Shown here: positions 21,265 through 33,339 of the stretch, in pieces
Numbering within the stretch: position 1 is the first letter of the stretch
Layout of the letters: every line of letters begins with the position of its first letter
From: Cinnamomum chago
Taxonomy: Eukaryota; Streptophyta; Magnoliopsida; Laurales; Lauraceae
Assembly: GCA_038049695.1 (NCBI GenBank)
Contig: CP142461.1
Span: 30,325,001 to 30,389,000 of the forward strand
Direction: 5' to 3'
Length of the DNA: 64,000 nucleotides
Program-made: the position numbers and the translations under genes
The notes under the pieces: model-generated
What the model saw: only the letters and a program-made list of their open reading frames with translations
The model's database searches: none
Told to the model about the DNA's origin: nothing

Positions 21265-21651
21265 CCCCACCCACCCACCCACCATTTTTCCTCCCACGCA
21301 CGAAGAGAAAACCTCTGCAAAATCCTTCCTCTGCAACGCCCTTCCCCACCCACCCACCATTTTCCCTCCCACGCACGAAGAGAAAAGGCTCTGCAAAATC
21401 CTTCCTGTGCAAGGCCCTTCCCCACCCACCCAGCCATCATTTTCCCTCCCACGCACGAGGAGAAAAGCTCTACAAATCCTTCCTCTATCTGCAAAGCCCT
21501 TCCCCACCCACCCACCATTTTCCCTCCCACGCACGAAGAGAAAAGGCTCTGCAAAATCCTTCCTGTGCAAAGCCCTTCCCCACCCACCCACCATCTTCCC
21601 TCCCACGCACGAAGAGAAAAGCTCTGCAAAATCATTCCTCTTCAAAGCCCT
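21265..21651. repeat. Tandem array of about 76 bp, five copies, in the inner CACTA leader
   Basis: Each copy reads CTTCCCCACCCACCCACCAT, then TTTCCCTCCCACGCACGAAG, then a stretch ending TCCTTCCT and TGCAAAGCC. The repeat length is close to, but not always, a multiple of three. Long ORFs open on both strands here are by-products of the repeat, so I do not call them genes. Confidence 0.85.
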
Positions 21652-24600
21652 TCACGAGAATCACTCACCTCCGAAGTCGAACACCACCGGTGCATAAACC
21701 ACCAGCTTCGTACGGGTGCCTCACCGGCGACATTCTAAGCTCCATTCGCGCTAGCATCTCTGCTTCTCATTCTTGAATCTTTCAGGTAACCCAAACTTTC
21801 TCTCGATTATTTCAGTAGAAACGACGACTTATAGCAGAAATGACTAGGTTTTTGTTTCCTAATCACACCTTGCCCTATTTCGCAGCTTGGATCGATTGGC
21901 TGTTTTCGAATCCGAGACTGAGATTTGGGTATCGCTCCCCCATCGGCGCCTTCTAGACAACGCTATTGTGGTAAGACCTCTTCCTGATTTTGAACACTCA
22001 ATCACGTGGGGATAAGCTAGGGTTTTTGTTTTACTAGATATAAACATGCTTTAGGTTAGGGCTTTTGTTTAAACATTGTTTCAAGTTTATTCTCTGCTTG
22101 ATTTACTAGATATCTCTGCTTGTTTAAACATGCTTCAAGTGTCTCATTTTTACCAGTTTACTTGCTGATTTCTTTAACAAAATTTTGTTGGAGAGGAAAA
22201 AAGAAATGAACAATGTTTGTTCATCGTAAATCATGGGGTTGTCGAACAAATGATGTTGGAAATAAAACCATACCTCATGCCAATGAGCCAGCACTTAGGC
22301 AGGTGGTTCTCATCAGTTTATTTTATATTATGGCATCAGAGTCTCACCAAGTGTCTGCCTTCTTTTTTTTCATTATGTTTTGTTATTGTTATTTTTGAAT
22401 TTTTATGGTCACCCCTTTGTCTACATTTTCTGTCTTAAGAGATTCTCAATCTTTAATGTTTTCATTTTCTATTTTTCTAACATTTCCTAAATTTTATCAT
22501 TCATGAATAGACCATTTATTAAACATGTCAGAAATGCCCAACTCAGTCCACTCCTAACCAGTAGTCCAACCTTGTTATGCTAAATGTAAAAAAGAAATTG
22601 GTTTCTCTCTCTGTTTTTTTTTAATGGTATGTACATATAGTTCTGAACTCTGATACAGTAGTGTTTTGAGGAAAAGATAACTGTTTTTGTTAATCTTATT
22701 ATTGTTTGATGTCCTAACTCTTTAATTCTGTACTCTCTCTTACAGCAGTGTTTGAGGAAATGACAACTGTTCTTATTAATCTTATCGTTTCATGTACCAT
22801 CTCTTTAGTCTTGGACTTTGATAAAGTTAAGGAGAAGACGACTGTTTTTGTTGATCTTATTGATTCATGTCTTATCATTTCTTCTTTTGGGATTTTTTTC
22901 CCTTAACTTCTTTAACTTGCAGAAAACTACTGTTTGTGATGAATTCTAAATTCCAGTCACAGCTATTTGGTGAGCCATCTCATCTTGCTTTTTAATGGGT
23001 CTTTTTTTTTTCTTTAGTTTAACACCTAAAACAGGAAACTATCATATCATCCTTCTTTAATGGGTCTGTAAATAGCAAGAGATAGAGAGGGGATTTGGAA
23101 ACATGGATGGGTTTTAGAAGTGGATAGATGAAGATAGTTTTAGCATAATGGGGAAAATAATCTGTTTGGGGAAGGAGATTGGTGGAGGTGAGCTGCCACT
23201 GCCATCACTGTTTTCCTTTCTTTCTCTACTCCACTGCTTCTGTTTGTCCCTTTTTTTTTTTTTTTTTCATTATCGTTTTTAATAGTTTTTCTCTGCTTGT
23301 TTTGATAATGGCTGTCGCTATAGCTCTTCCATGGCAAAATGGAACTTTTGCCTCGCTCTGGAAACTTTACCGTTGATCTTTTTTAGTTTAGCAAGAGACA
23401 GTAAAGGTGGTTCTTTTTTTCTGCGATGCTATGTTTTTAAGATGCAAAACATATCCCAAGTTTAGACAAAAATAGTTTTCTACAAATGCTACACAACGTT
23501 TCTTATGGAAATTCCCCTTGTTTGAAATTCCTATGAGAGGAGCATCATAAAATTCTTGTTTAAGGGAGACACCATTTGAGATTTCGCCAAATCACTTGCA
23601 ACCAAACAAGCAAGAGTCACATGAGTAACAGGAGCTTTTAATATGCATGTTAGAATTGTACTTTGCTAATTGAATACTACTGTCAGTGGTCTTTCTGTCT
23701 CTTTTAATATGCATGTTAGCATTGTACTTTGCTAATCCTAGAATAATAAATTATGTATGTCAGCCTAATGGGTGACTAAAGCACTACTTTCACATCTTTC
23801 ATGTCTTTCTAGTTTCTACTCCCTTTCCTACTTTTTCCTTCTTACTGTTTCATCTTTTCACTTGATCAAGATTAAAATCTCAGCTTGCATTAGAGCTTGC
23901 GGATTCATCCAAGGTATTTTGGAAGTTCACTTTCTTTTATCTGGTTGCTGACTTGGTGTGGACCTTGTGGCTGATGTCAGCATCTGTGGGGTTAGACATG
24001 AGAGATTACAGAGGTGCTTACACCTTTTGAAACCACACCAGTAGATGACTGCTAACTGCTAAGCCAACTTTTAGCCTCACACTGCTGTATCACTCCTTGC
24101 ATCACCGCACCAGTCTGTAGCAAAAATAGAAACACCATTCTCAGTCTCTTAATTGCCGTGCAATGTATATAGTATGGAATCGGATCTCCTGTTTCATCCA
24201 AACAAGGCGAAGGAGAGTCCATGAGTGTCACCCCCAGATTTGTCCAAACATGAAACATCGAAACAGGGGATTTTTCCACTGCCCCCTTGCACGCCCCTCC
24301 AATCCATCTTGTTTGGACGAAACAGGGTATCCGGATGCATATAGTATTGGTCTGTGGTGTGTGTTGCTGTGTACATGCTATATGACAAACCATTCAAATT
24401 TCTGCTCCTGATTGACCCCACCTAACCTTTCCTAATACATCTGAGAGACTTAAATGCACCAAAGATGAAATAAAATTGTTTGTTTCATATTCTGCATGAC
24501 TAAACAAATGATAGTTTATTTCGATTGCCACAATGGACATTTTGATCTATTTGCCTGCTATAGATTCAAGCCTCTAAGCTTATTTGGACTGCATCAGTTT

Positions 24601-27429
24601 TGAGTGGTGATCCATGAAAATTTCAGTGTGCTGGGTTGTTTTTACTAGCTCTGCTTTGCTGCCCTTTTTTTTTTTACTCATCTTCTGAAGTTTTCAGTGC
24701 TGTGGTTCTCTGAGATGTTTTTCATGCCCTATAGGATTGTTTTGGTTTTAGTAATGATTTCTATGGGTACTACTGGACATGATTGTTTAGCATAAGGAAT
24801 TGTAGGGATCCTTGAGTTCTGCTTTGAATACTCTCCAAGCTGATCCTTTTTTCAGCAGCTTAGCCTAGGGTAGCATTCTGATTTCAGCAGCTTTCTTTCC
24901 TGCATTGGGTGGTCGCCCACGTTTGACATAATATTGACAGACCAGGTCTCGGTTATCATACCCTTGCTGAAAATTAAGAAGTTGCACAGGTAATTCTATA
25001 TCCTGCTGTGTACTCTATGTAAGGGGCTTTACATGTTGCTTATAATTCTTATACAGCTTTTGTCTAGGCAGATATTGTTCTATTGCCATTTTCCAGACTT
25101 GTTACTTGCACAACACACCACTACACTTAGAAGGATTTACAGCACACCAATTGATTTTATTGAGGAAAAAACTACTGGTCTGGGTTCATCTTAATTCTTT
25201 TGCCATTGATCAAATGCCCATGCAGAAACTGAAATTTATTTTGCCATGGCAAAAGTTATTCCACAAGCCCAATTATTCAGTTAATGGGTGTCTGAATGTG
25301 AATGTTATCTGTGGTTGTGCCTTCAATATAGATGCGATGATTTGATACAGTTATGAACTATGAAGGCTAACGCATTCGCCCACTTCCAATTTCTCATATC
25401 CAATTTAATGGTTGCTGAAATACCCATCAGCTTGAAGGGGACTCTTGACAAAGATATCATTGTTGCTTGTGGTGTTAACCGTTTCTACTGCTGTAACCAA
25501 CTATGTTTTATAGTTTTTCATGCACATAGTTTTTGATGATTCTGTTAATTCAGTTGTAAAAGTTCTTCTTGAATCTATATATTAGTTCATGTACAAATTA
25601 GTAACAAATAATTCTTTTTTATACTCTGTTCCTTAATCTCTCTCTCATTCTGCTTGAATGCCTCAAACAATAAAATAATCAAACTACATTAGGCTGCTCA
25701 TTTGTGTGAGAAATCCACAGGATGTTGAATGAATATATGGATCTTAAACCATCCTCTAGTCAACAAGAATAAAGGGAGTAAATTGATCCCTGGGGAGGGA
25801 ACTTTGGATTTCACTGAAAGTCCAGGACCTCTACATCCTCCCAATGGTGACAGTTGACCAAAATGCACAAGAAAAGCACAAAACAAAAGATCCAAAATTG
25901 AAAAAACAGAAATACAGCAGCAGTAGGGGAATAGTGGAGAAAAGATCAACCTTTGGATATTATGTGTCGTGTGTTTGATTTATTTGTTCCATGTAGCTAT
26001 GTCAACAAAAAAGAATGCCATCAAGTAGCAACCAAGGCAGCGAGTATCATCAAGATCATAGCTGACTTTGTGCTTCTCTATGTTTCCTTTGCTTTTAATA
26101 GAGATTCTGTAACTTTTACTTAGAAGCCCAAGTGGCTTCTGTTATGGGACTCAACTTTTTTGATGTATCTAACCAAGGTGGCAAACAAGACTCTAGATGC
26201 TGTCCTTGGCTGGTTCTAGTAGGATAGTATTGCTTCCTTTCTTTTCTTCTTTTTGTTACTGGACTTAAAAAAAAAATGGTACTTTGATTAGTGTTGAGGG
26301 CGTGGGTATGTTGATGGTTTCGCACAAAATTACATGACATGGTTATTAATTATTTTAGGTGACGTTATTAATTATTATTGCTTGATTGTCTCTCAGAAAA
26401 GGCCATTGAAGGATCTCTTTTTAATTTTTTTTTCTAGCCTTTTTGTTACCTGCATGGGTCAAATGCTGATGGAGGCATAAAAAAGATGATATTAGGTGTG
26501 TCCATGAATATTAATATTATATGGGACTTGTTGAAATGATCCCATGAAGTGTTCGTAAGAAAGAATAAAAGAGAGTTTGTTTTTCTCTATGTTCCCATTT
26601 TCACTTTACTCATAGGTATCCAAACACATATAAAGTATTTTAGATTTCACTTTACACAAAGCAACCAAACAGAGTGAAGTGAAGTTAATTTAATCAACTT
26701 CAACCCACTTCACCCCACTACACTTTTCATGTGAAATTCACTCCACTTCACTCTACTCATCAATTATCCAAACAGGCCCTAATAAAGTGTGTACAACTTA
26801 AGAATTTACAAGACAAGGTAACTATTATAATTTCCATTAATTTAGTCTGTGTGAGCATCTATGTACATATATAGATGCATCCAGTTTACCTTGCCAAAGG
26901 CAGCACAATAACATCATCATTAAATCCTGTGTAGGGCTCTATTAACGCCTTAGTCCAGTTCTTCTGTTACCTTATTGAGACAGACTTCAGTGAAGTTCTT
27001 TGTTAAATTATCAAAACCCATAAGAGGAGGTTCAATAGCTATCTTCCTCTTAATATGAGAAATAGGAACATCCAAAATCTGAGTTTGACAGAACTCTATC
27101 TTCAAAGAGCATATGCATTGTGAACCACTCATTCAATGAAGACGGAGTCATTTTTCAAATAGTCACAAATTTCTTCTATCCCAAAGTGCCCAAGTACTAG
27201 CAAGAAACAAAATAAGCACGAGGTGAACTCTCTGGATACCCTTACGTGATTTCCTTTCCCACACTTACTTTATAGCAACAAATAACATCCCACAGACCAT
27301 TCTTGTTCTCACATGCAACAAAATATATCCGACATTCATTTTCATTAAATGTGACTCATTCATTGTTGAAAAAATTGCCGCATCACTATGGTTATCTAAT
27401 AAGTTTTCCCAATCATGTCTTTTTTCTAG
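21652..27429 (+). other. Non-coding leader and introns of the inner CACTA gene
   Basis: No protein family is recognised in this 5.8 kb. Short GC-richer blocks bounded by splice-like sites (TTTCAG/GTAACC near 21785, TTCGCAG/CTTGG near 21885, TTGTG/GTAAGACC near 21970) look like non-coding first exons. They are followed by T-rich intron-like sequence with poly-T runs. An acceptor TTTTTTCTAG directly precedes the ATG at 27430. The origin of the middle (22-27 kb) is unknown and could be captured host intron sequence. Confidence 0.5.
26944..27132 (-). pseudogene. Possible captured exon of an unrecognised gene
   Basis: A 60-residue minus-strand frame has coding-like composition (ISHIKRKIAIEPPLMGFDNL, then NKVTEELD) in otherwise intron-like sequence. 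A GTAACAGAAG within it could be a donor. I cannot name a family. It may be a fragment of a host gene carried by the CACTA element, or chance. Confidence 0.25.
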
Positions 27430-29000
27430 ATGGATAAAAGTTGGATGAACGAGCCCGATAGACTTACATCACCTGCGTACGCAGAAGGGGTTAACAAATT
27501 TCTCACACAAGCTCGGAACCATGCTTGTGGAAGGGATCGTATCCGATGTCCATGTCGTACATGCCTTAACAATCGGTGGTTGCCTATGTTTGAGGTGGAA
27601 ACTCATTTGTATATGAAAGGGATCAGTCCAGATTACACCCAGTGGGTATTTCATGGAGAGGAGGAGACATTTAATGACAGTGATGAAGATATTCAGGATG
27701 ATGTTATACCGGAAGATGACTACATTGATGACATGCAACAGATGTTGGATGACATTTGGGCAGGCACCTTTGTTGATGTGCCCCAAAACAACACTACTCC
27801 GCCAAATAGGCCACCAATACCTAAAGCCACACAAGCGTCATCTTTTGACGAGCTATTAGAAGATGCTCGACGTCCTCTTTTCGACGGGTGTACAAAATTT
27901 TCAAAGCTGTCATTCATTGTGAAGTTGTTACACATCAAATCAATCGGTGGATGGTCAATTAAGACATTTGACATGCTCCTTAACCTGTTGACGTCTGCCT
28001 TCCCAGGTGCGCTCTTGCCACAATCTTATGAGGAGTCAAGGTCCTTGGAGCGCGATTTGGGTTTCAAGTACAATAAAATACATGCATGCGTCAATGACTG
28101 CATCTTATTTTGGAAAGAGAATGCTGCTCTTAATGAATGCCCTGTATGTAAGGCTTCGAGGTGGATGCCAAATACACACGGGTCACGAGTCATACCTCAA
28201 AAAGTTTTGCGACATTTTCCTTTGAAACCGAGATTGCAACGTCTCTTTATGTCTGCAAAGATAGCAGGTGATATGAGATGGCATAAGGAGCAACGGGCGA
28301 TACAAGATACCAGTATGAGTCATCCGGCCGACTCTGAGTCCTGGAAGAAATTTGATGAACAACATAGTTGGTTCGATGCGGATCCTCGCAATGTTAGGCT
28401 TGGTCTGTCAAGTGACGGCTTCACTCCCTTCAACAATCTGGCTAAACCTCATAGCATTTGGCCAGTGATCCTTGTTCCGTATAATTTGCCGCCGTGGTCA
28501 TGCATGAAAGACCAGTTCTTCATGACATCGCTGATTATTCCTGGACCAACGTCACCAGGGAATGACATCGATGTCTACTTACCTGTTTCTTGGGTGGAGC
28601 CATGTAACGTCGATTTACCTGTTTTATTTCAGTATGTAGCTTATGCTGAGGGCCTGATTCGAGCTTACAATATTCAGACGTATGATGTTCATTATACTTT
28701 ACAACGTAAGATCACAGTTGCAATTTACAAGTATAATTTTAATTTTTTTTTACTAATTGAAATTAATTTTATATTGTTTTCTTTTATGTTTGTCAATATC
28801 AGTATTTGAACTAGTTATTTTGTTTTCTAATGTATTATTCTTTCTCATCCTCCGATGCAGTTGATAATACAATTAGGCTGATTGGTGCTGGTGTCTTTTC
28901 TTTTCATCCAACCTTGAAGTGGATTTTTCTTGGTGATAGAAAGGGTACTCGTTTGGCATGGGATGTATCAGCTGACAGACCAAATATGATAGGAATGTAA
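27430..29000 (+). CDS. Chimeric TNP2 N-terminal half fused to WD40 exons
   Basis: An ORF opens at an ATG directly after an acceptor-like TTTTTTCTAG. Residues 1-80 are the transposase-associated domain (MDKSWMNEPDRL, CPCRTCLNN). Residues about 145-384 are Transposase_21 (KLSFIVKLLHIKSIGGWSIK, RLGLSSDGFTPF, GNDIDVYL). TNP2 similarity stops at residue 384. After a 17-residue linker the frame runs without a stop into a WD40 gene exon (28633-28705). With the visible intron (28706-28860, GTAAGA to GATGCAG) removed it continues through a second WD40 exon to a TAA at 28998-29000, giving 471 residues. DUF4218 and DUF4216 are missing. The product could not act as a full transposase; any function is unknown. 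Confidence 0.7.
28633..28996 (+). pseudogene. Captured exons of a TPLATE-complex-type WD40 protein gene
   Basis: Two exons (28633-28705 and 28861-28996) with intact intron borders encode YVAYAEGLIRAYNIQTYDV and, after the splice, LDNTIRLIGAGVFSFHP followed by LGDRKGTRLAWDVS and DRPNMIG. This closely follows a WD40 region of the large plant transducin-like protein I recall as TWD40-type (At5g24710-like), a subunit of the endocytic TPLATE complex at the plasma membrane. The exon-intron structure shows the copy came from genomic DNA. A donor ATGTAAGT at 28997 suggests the next host intron follows. Only about 70 residues of a protein well over 1000 residues long are present. Which of the two TWD40 paralogues was the source is uncertain. 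Confidence 0.72.
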
Positions 29001-29929
29001 GTTTTATGTGTTTAGTCTTCAATATTAGAGGGTTCATTCGTTCTTTCCATGTGTACATATCAGTTCAGTTGCCACCAATACTGGAAAAACCACCCTTTAT
29101 TCAATGATGAAAAACACAATGGGTCATGGGCAAAATGATTGAATCACAATAGACCTTTAAGATTAAATAAAAGTTTTCGCTTGGTTGAGTAACTTTTTTT
29201 ATCTTTTGTTCCTGTGAAAAATTTGGTTTTGTTTGGGGTGAGTTTTTTTTCTTAATTTGTGTTCTTTAATTTTCTTCTATTTTTTGTTGAACATTTGTGC
29301 TGCATTGCTGGAGTCTGTACATGGGGACTTTATTTTCTCCCTTGAATGGTAACTTTGTTGTTTGGCTTTGTGATTGAGACAATTGCTTGGGTTTTGTAGG
29401 GTGGGGTAGATTGGGAGTGTTTTTTTTATCTTTGTCGGTAGGGTGCAAATCTATCTATCTATTATGATCATCCTACTCTGAGTGGCTTCTGTATAGTTAT
29501 GTATGTGTGTGTGAGTTGCTTTCTACTTTTTGATGTGTTTGTATGGAAATTCATGGATTTATGTTGTGCTTTTCTTGAAGGTGAGGGCAAGCTGAGTAGC
29601 AGCTTCAAGATTGGGCTGCATGCAAGATTGGGCTGAGTAGCAGCAGCGTGACTTGTACATGATCCAGATTTTACCGCCTTCATTTTAATGATAATAGACT
29701 CCTTAAATCTTTTTATGCCCACACAATAGTGATGTGTGGCTTATTTAATAGTAGCCCGGTTTGTACTTGATATGAATATAATGCACCGCCACATTGTATA
29801 AATACATGAGTTTGGATGAATTGGCGTTTGAAGAGATTAATGAATTTCTATGTGTTAATAGAAACAGAGATTAATTATATGGTGTTTACTTGGTAGATGT
29901 GACAATGAATGTGACGTGGGGAAAAATCA
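29001..29929 (+). other. Non-coding right interior of the inner CACTA
   Basis: T-rich sequence that begins as the probable next intron of the captured gene. A near-duplicate AAGATTGGGCTG(CATGC)... occurs at 29608-29640. No gene is recognised. Confidence 0.5.
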
Positions 29930-31141
29930 GACACTGAAAACACCAATTACGGTGATTTAATTTGGGCCAAACAGTGGGAATTAGCGGCAAAAACAAGTCG
30001 ATGCAACTGAGCGACGATTTCCAAAAACGCTGGAGAAACATCAATTCCGGCGATACAGTTATGCTGCTATTGAATTTTTGAAACCCAAAAATCAACGGCC
30101 AGATATTCAGGAGTGAGTAATTGCGTCGAGTTGAAATTGACGCAATTGAGTTTTACCCACGAAATCAAATAGACGGCGAAGTGCCAAAATGTTGCAAAAA
30201 AATTGTTTTGGTGATACATATCGTTGCAATTGATTTTTTATCAGCGAAATTATTTTTTCCGACGAATTCTATAAACGCTAGGAAAATTCAAATGCAGCGA
30301 TTATAAAATTTGATTGGCAGACATCCTAGTTTTTCCGTCGATACATAGTCGCTGCAAATGAGTTTTACCAGCGAAATACATTTTGCGACGAATTAAATAA
30401 GCGCTGGTAAAACATAATTGCAGCGATTTTCAATATCAGTCGCTAGAGATAGTATGTGTTTAAATAGTTTTTCCGGCGATACATAGTCGCTGCAAATGAG
30501 TTTTACCAGCAAATTAGTTTTTGCGACGAATTAAATAAGCGCTGGTAAAACATAATCGCAGCGATTATAAATATTGGTCGCTAGAGTTGGTACGTGTAAA
30601 AATAGTTTTTCCGGCGATACAGAATCGCTGCAAATGAGTTTTACCAGCAAATTAGTTTTTGCGACGGTTTAGATAAACGCTGGAAAAACTTATTTGCAGC
30701 GTTTATAATTTTTGGTCGCTAGATAGTGGTAAGTGCTAAAATAGTTTTTCCGGCGATACGTATTCGTCGCGATTAAGTTTTACCAGCGAGATTTGTTTTT
30801 GCGTCGAATGAAATAACTGCTGGGAAATATTAATTGCAACAATAAATAATCGCTGCAAGAAAATTTTTGCTCGCGGTAAATAAGCTTTGCCAACGACTTA
30901 TAACTGAAGGCTTAATGCTGGTTTGTGACGTTTTTAATCACTAATAGCGACGAAAAAAAACGCTGGAAAAAGTCTTGTTTTTTGCGGCGAATTTCCGTTT
31001 GTGTCGCATAAAACTAAAAGTGAAGGGTTAACTGCGTCGATTTAGCGGCGATGTATAATCGTCGGAAATGAGCTTTCGCAGCGATTTCGTAGTTTTTTGC
31101 GGCGAAAATGTGCGCCGGGAAAAGTCATTTTTCTTGTAGTG
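29930..31141. repeat. Right TIR and subterminal repeat region of the inner CACTA
   Basis: About 1.2 kb is dense in GCGACGAATTAAATAAGCGC, TCGCTGCAAATGAGTTTTAC and CCGGCGATAC motifs in both orientations. It ends in the TIR. It is much longer than the left subterminal region (about 190 bp). Confidence 0.85.
30329..30880. repeat. 138-bp tandem repeat, four copies
   Basis: The phrase AGTTTTTCCGGCGATAC recurs at about 30329, 30467, 30605 and 30744, a constant spacing of 138-139 bp. Each unit contains two inverted pairs around the GCTGGTAAAAC and GTTTTACCAGC motifs. Confidence 0.85.
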
Positions 31142-33339
31142 GTATACAAAAATCATATCATATTACTAACACTTAAAAAAAATCTATATAAGTCAATTTA
31201 CATAACTTTCTAATCATAAATAAAATCCAAATTATTTCTACTAACAATACTACACATACTACATATATCTCAAAAAGATATTAACATTTTCATTAATTCA
31301 TATTTTCAAAAAATAAACAACATAGTTTAACAATCTCATATCATATCCATATGAAAATATATATTCAAATAAATTTAAATAAAGCCTATACAAAATTACA
31401 CATATGAAGTTAACATTTCAAATATTGAAGAAATACCAAATAAGATTCTATCGTCATCCAGAAATTTATAGATTTATATTCCTTTTACCATATGAGCTGT
31501 ACTAGTTTATAAATTGTAGTCTCCTTCAATGTATATCACAAAGTGTATATTTATCAAAAGCATATACCCAAACAAGAGACAGCGAATTCAACCCACGAAA
31601 AGAGTCCAAAAAACAGAATTTTGTTATCTAAACATAAAATGCCAGACAATCTCCACATATACAATCTGAAGCAATCACTAAATGTGCTTAAATCACTGTA
31701 CCAATCACTGCCAAAGCATTATAAGAGATCCATGAACAGCAACCCACACTTCTAATAGAGAAAAGCATTAAGTGGGGAAAATTTTATGGTCTGAGTGAAG
31801 AAAAAGGTGGTCATGAGAAAAAAAAAATTGATTACTAAATTTGCTGATAATACTGCAACATACAGGTACTATTGAATTAACAGTTGATACAATTCAAGGA
31901 AAAAATTAACATAATGAAGGATTTGGATTTGGGTTGGCATTTTGATATTGATGCAGCATGATGGTGGTTAAATGATGACAGAACATTTGGTGGAAAACTG
32001 TATTTTAATGAGAATAGCATCATCGATGATGACTGGCCACCAGCATGCAGGCTTTTGGATGAGAAAATGACCTTTCTTTTGAACTTTAAGTCATAAATTA
32101 TGATAAAAGATGGTGAATTCTGATGCTGGGCCATATTGGAGTTCTGGGTTTTGTTTTATTCTACACAACTTGCATCACAAAATCATGAATTGATTTGGTC
32201 CGCTTGGGGTACCTTGTCAACAGAGTAATTGACGCACATAATTTACAGGGAGGAGTGAAGCAATTTTGATCAGCAGCCACACCAAGCTCTAGTACCACCT
32301 TAGGAGGAACTCTCTGATTTGGAATTAACTAGAATTGGACTGTCAGATGGAAGTGATGGAAAAAGGGATAGTGCTGAATCCTAAATTTTTCCATGAATGT
32401 TGAGAAATTTGTAATCACAGAAGTTCGCCCAAGAATTATACAGTTTATATGTTATTTCTCTATTCATAAGCTCCAGTTAACAGCCTTAAGTTTTTCTTGC
32501 TTTTGAAGGAGAAGCCAAGGTTGAAATCTCCAAAGCCTATGAGATGGCTAGCCCTGTCTTTGACCATCTTGTATGGGTTTTTCAATTATAGCAGTTCTAT
32601 ATGTTGGTTAGCCCTTTTGCAGGTTTCTAGTTGTCTTGCCTGGAATCATTATAGACAATGTCTTTAGCAGTTGGGGTCATCTTCATGATACTAGTTTAAG
32701 CAGCATGGCTATCCCCCACATTGATAAAATCAAACATCATGGGATAACATGTGATAAAGTTTAAGAAAAGCCAATTACAGGGGAGAGGGGATTCTAACCC
32801 AGATCCATTAAAATCATATTTAAAACAAATAACAAAATTTTTATATATTATCTATATAAATTAACAAACTACATTCAGATAGTAATAATTATATAATCAT
32901 ATTCATTCTAAAATTTATAAAACAAAACATATTACTAAACTAATTATCACATAAATAAATAAAAAACCACATACCGTTTATACGATATTGCAAGAACTGG
33001 TACGGGTGGAGAATGGCAACAGCAGAGGACGACGGCAGCAGTAGTGGTCGCCGGGAGTGAGTCATTGCAGACAAATAGTTAACAAAAAAAAGGAGAAAAA
33101 TTATTTGAAGAAAAACAAAAAAAACAAAAAACAAAATCGATAATATAAATATTTCATACCTTATAAAGAGGGGAAGAAGGCTGGTTAGATGTGAAAACAT
33201 TAGAGAGATGGGAGGAAGAGAGAACATATGCAGCGAGAAGAGTGAAGAAGCGTTGCAAAGAGGGTGCAGAGAATGGCGATGAAAGGGGAGAAGGGGAAAG
33301 GAGAAGGGGAAGGGGAAAAGTTGGGCACATATAACAAAC
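31142..33339 (-). other. Right interior of the outer CACTA (promoter side of TNP2)
   Basis: AT-rich sequence to 32940, then a GC-richer part. On the minus strand, 33330 to about 32990 looks like a transcript leader: a pyrimidine-rich stretch followed by a block between a CTGCAATGAC acceptor-like site and an ACGGTATGTG donor-like site. ORFs at 32940-33569 overlap the hairpin repeats and show no family resemblance. Confidence 0.5.

Larger units (their letters stand above)
20980..31141 (+). mobile_element. Inner CACTA transposon, TSD GTA
   Basis: The ends are CACTACAAGAAAAAAGGGC and, at the right, the complement of CACTACAAGAAAAATGAC. They are flanked by GTA at 20977-20979 and 31142-31144. Subterminal repeats use CCGGCGAT / TCGCTGCAA-type motifs, different from those of the outer element, so this is a separate family. 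The element is 10,162 bp. It encodes a 3'-truncated TNP2 joined to host WD40 exons, and no Transposase_24 gene was found. It is probably non-autonomous. Confidence 0.95.

Noticed and set aside
21235..21697. Long ORFs on both strands across the 76-bp repeats.
   Set aside because: They follow from repeat unit length and C-rich composition. No family resemblance, and frames change between units.
22217..22438. A frame with FIVNHGVVEQMM resembling the NHGV motif of 2-oxoglutarate oxygenases.
   Set aside because: Only four to six residues match, and none of the iron- or substrate-binding motifs is present.
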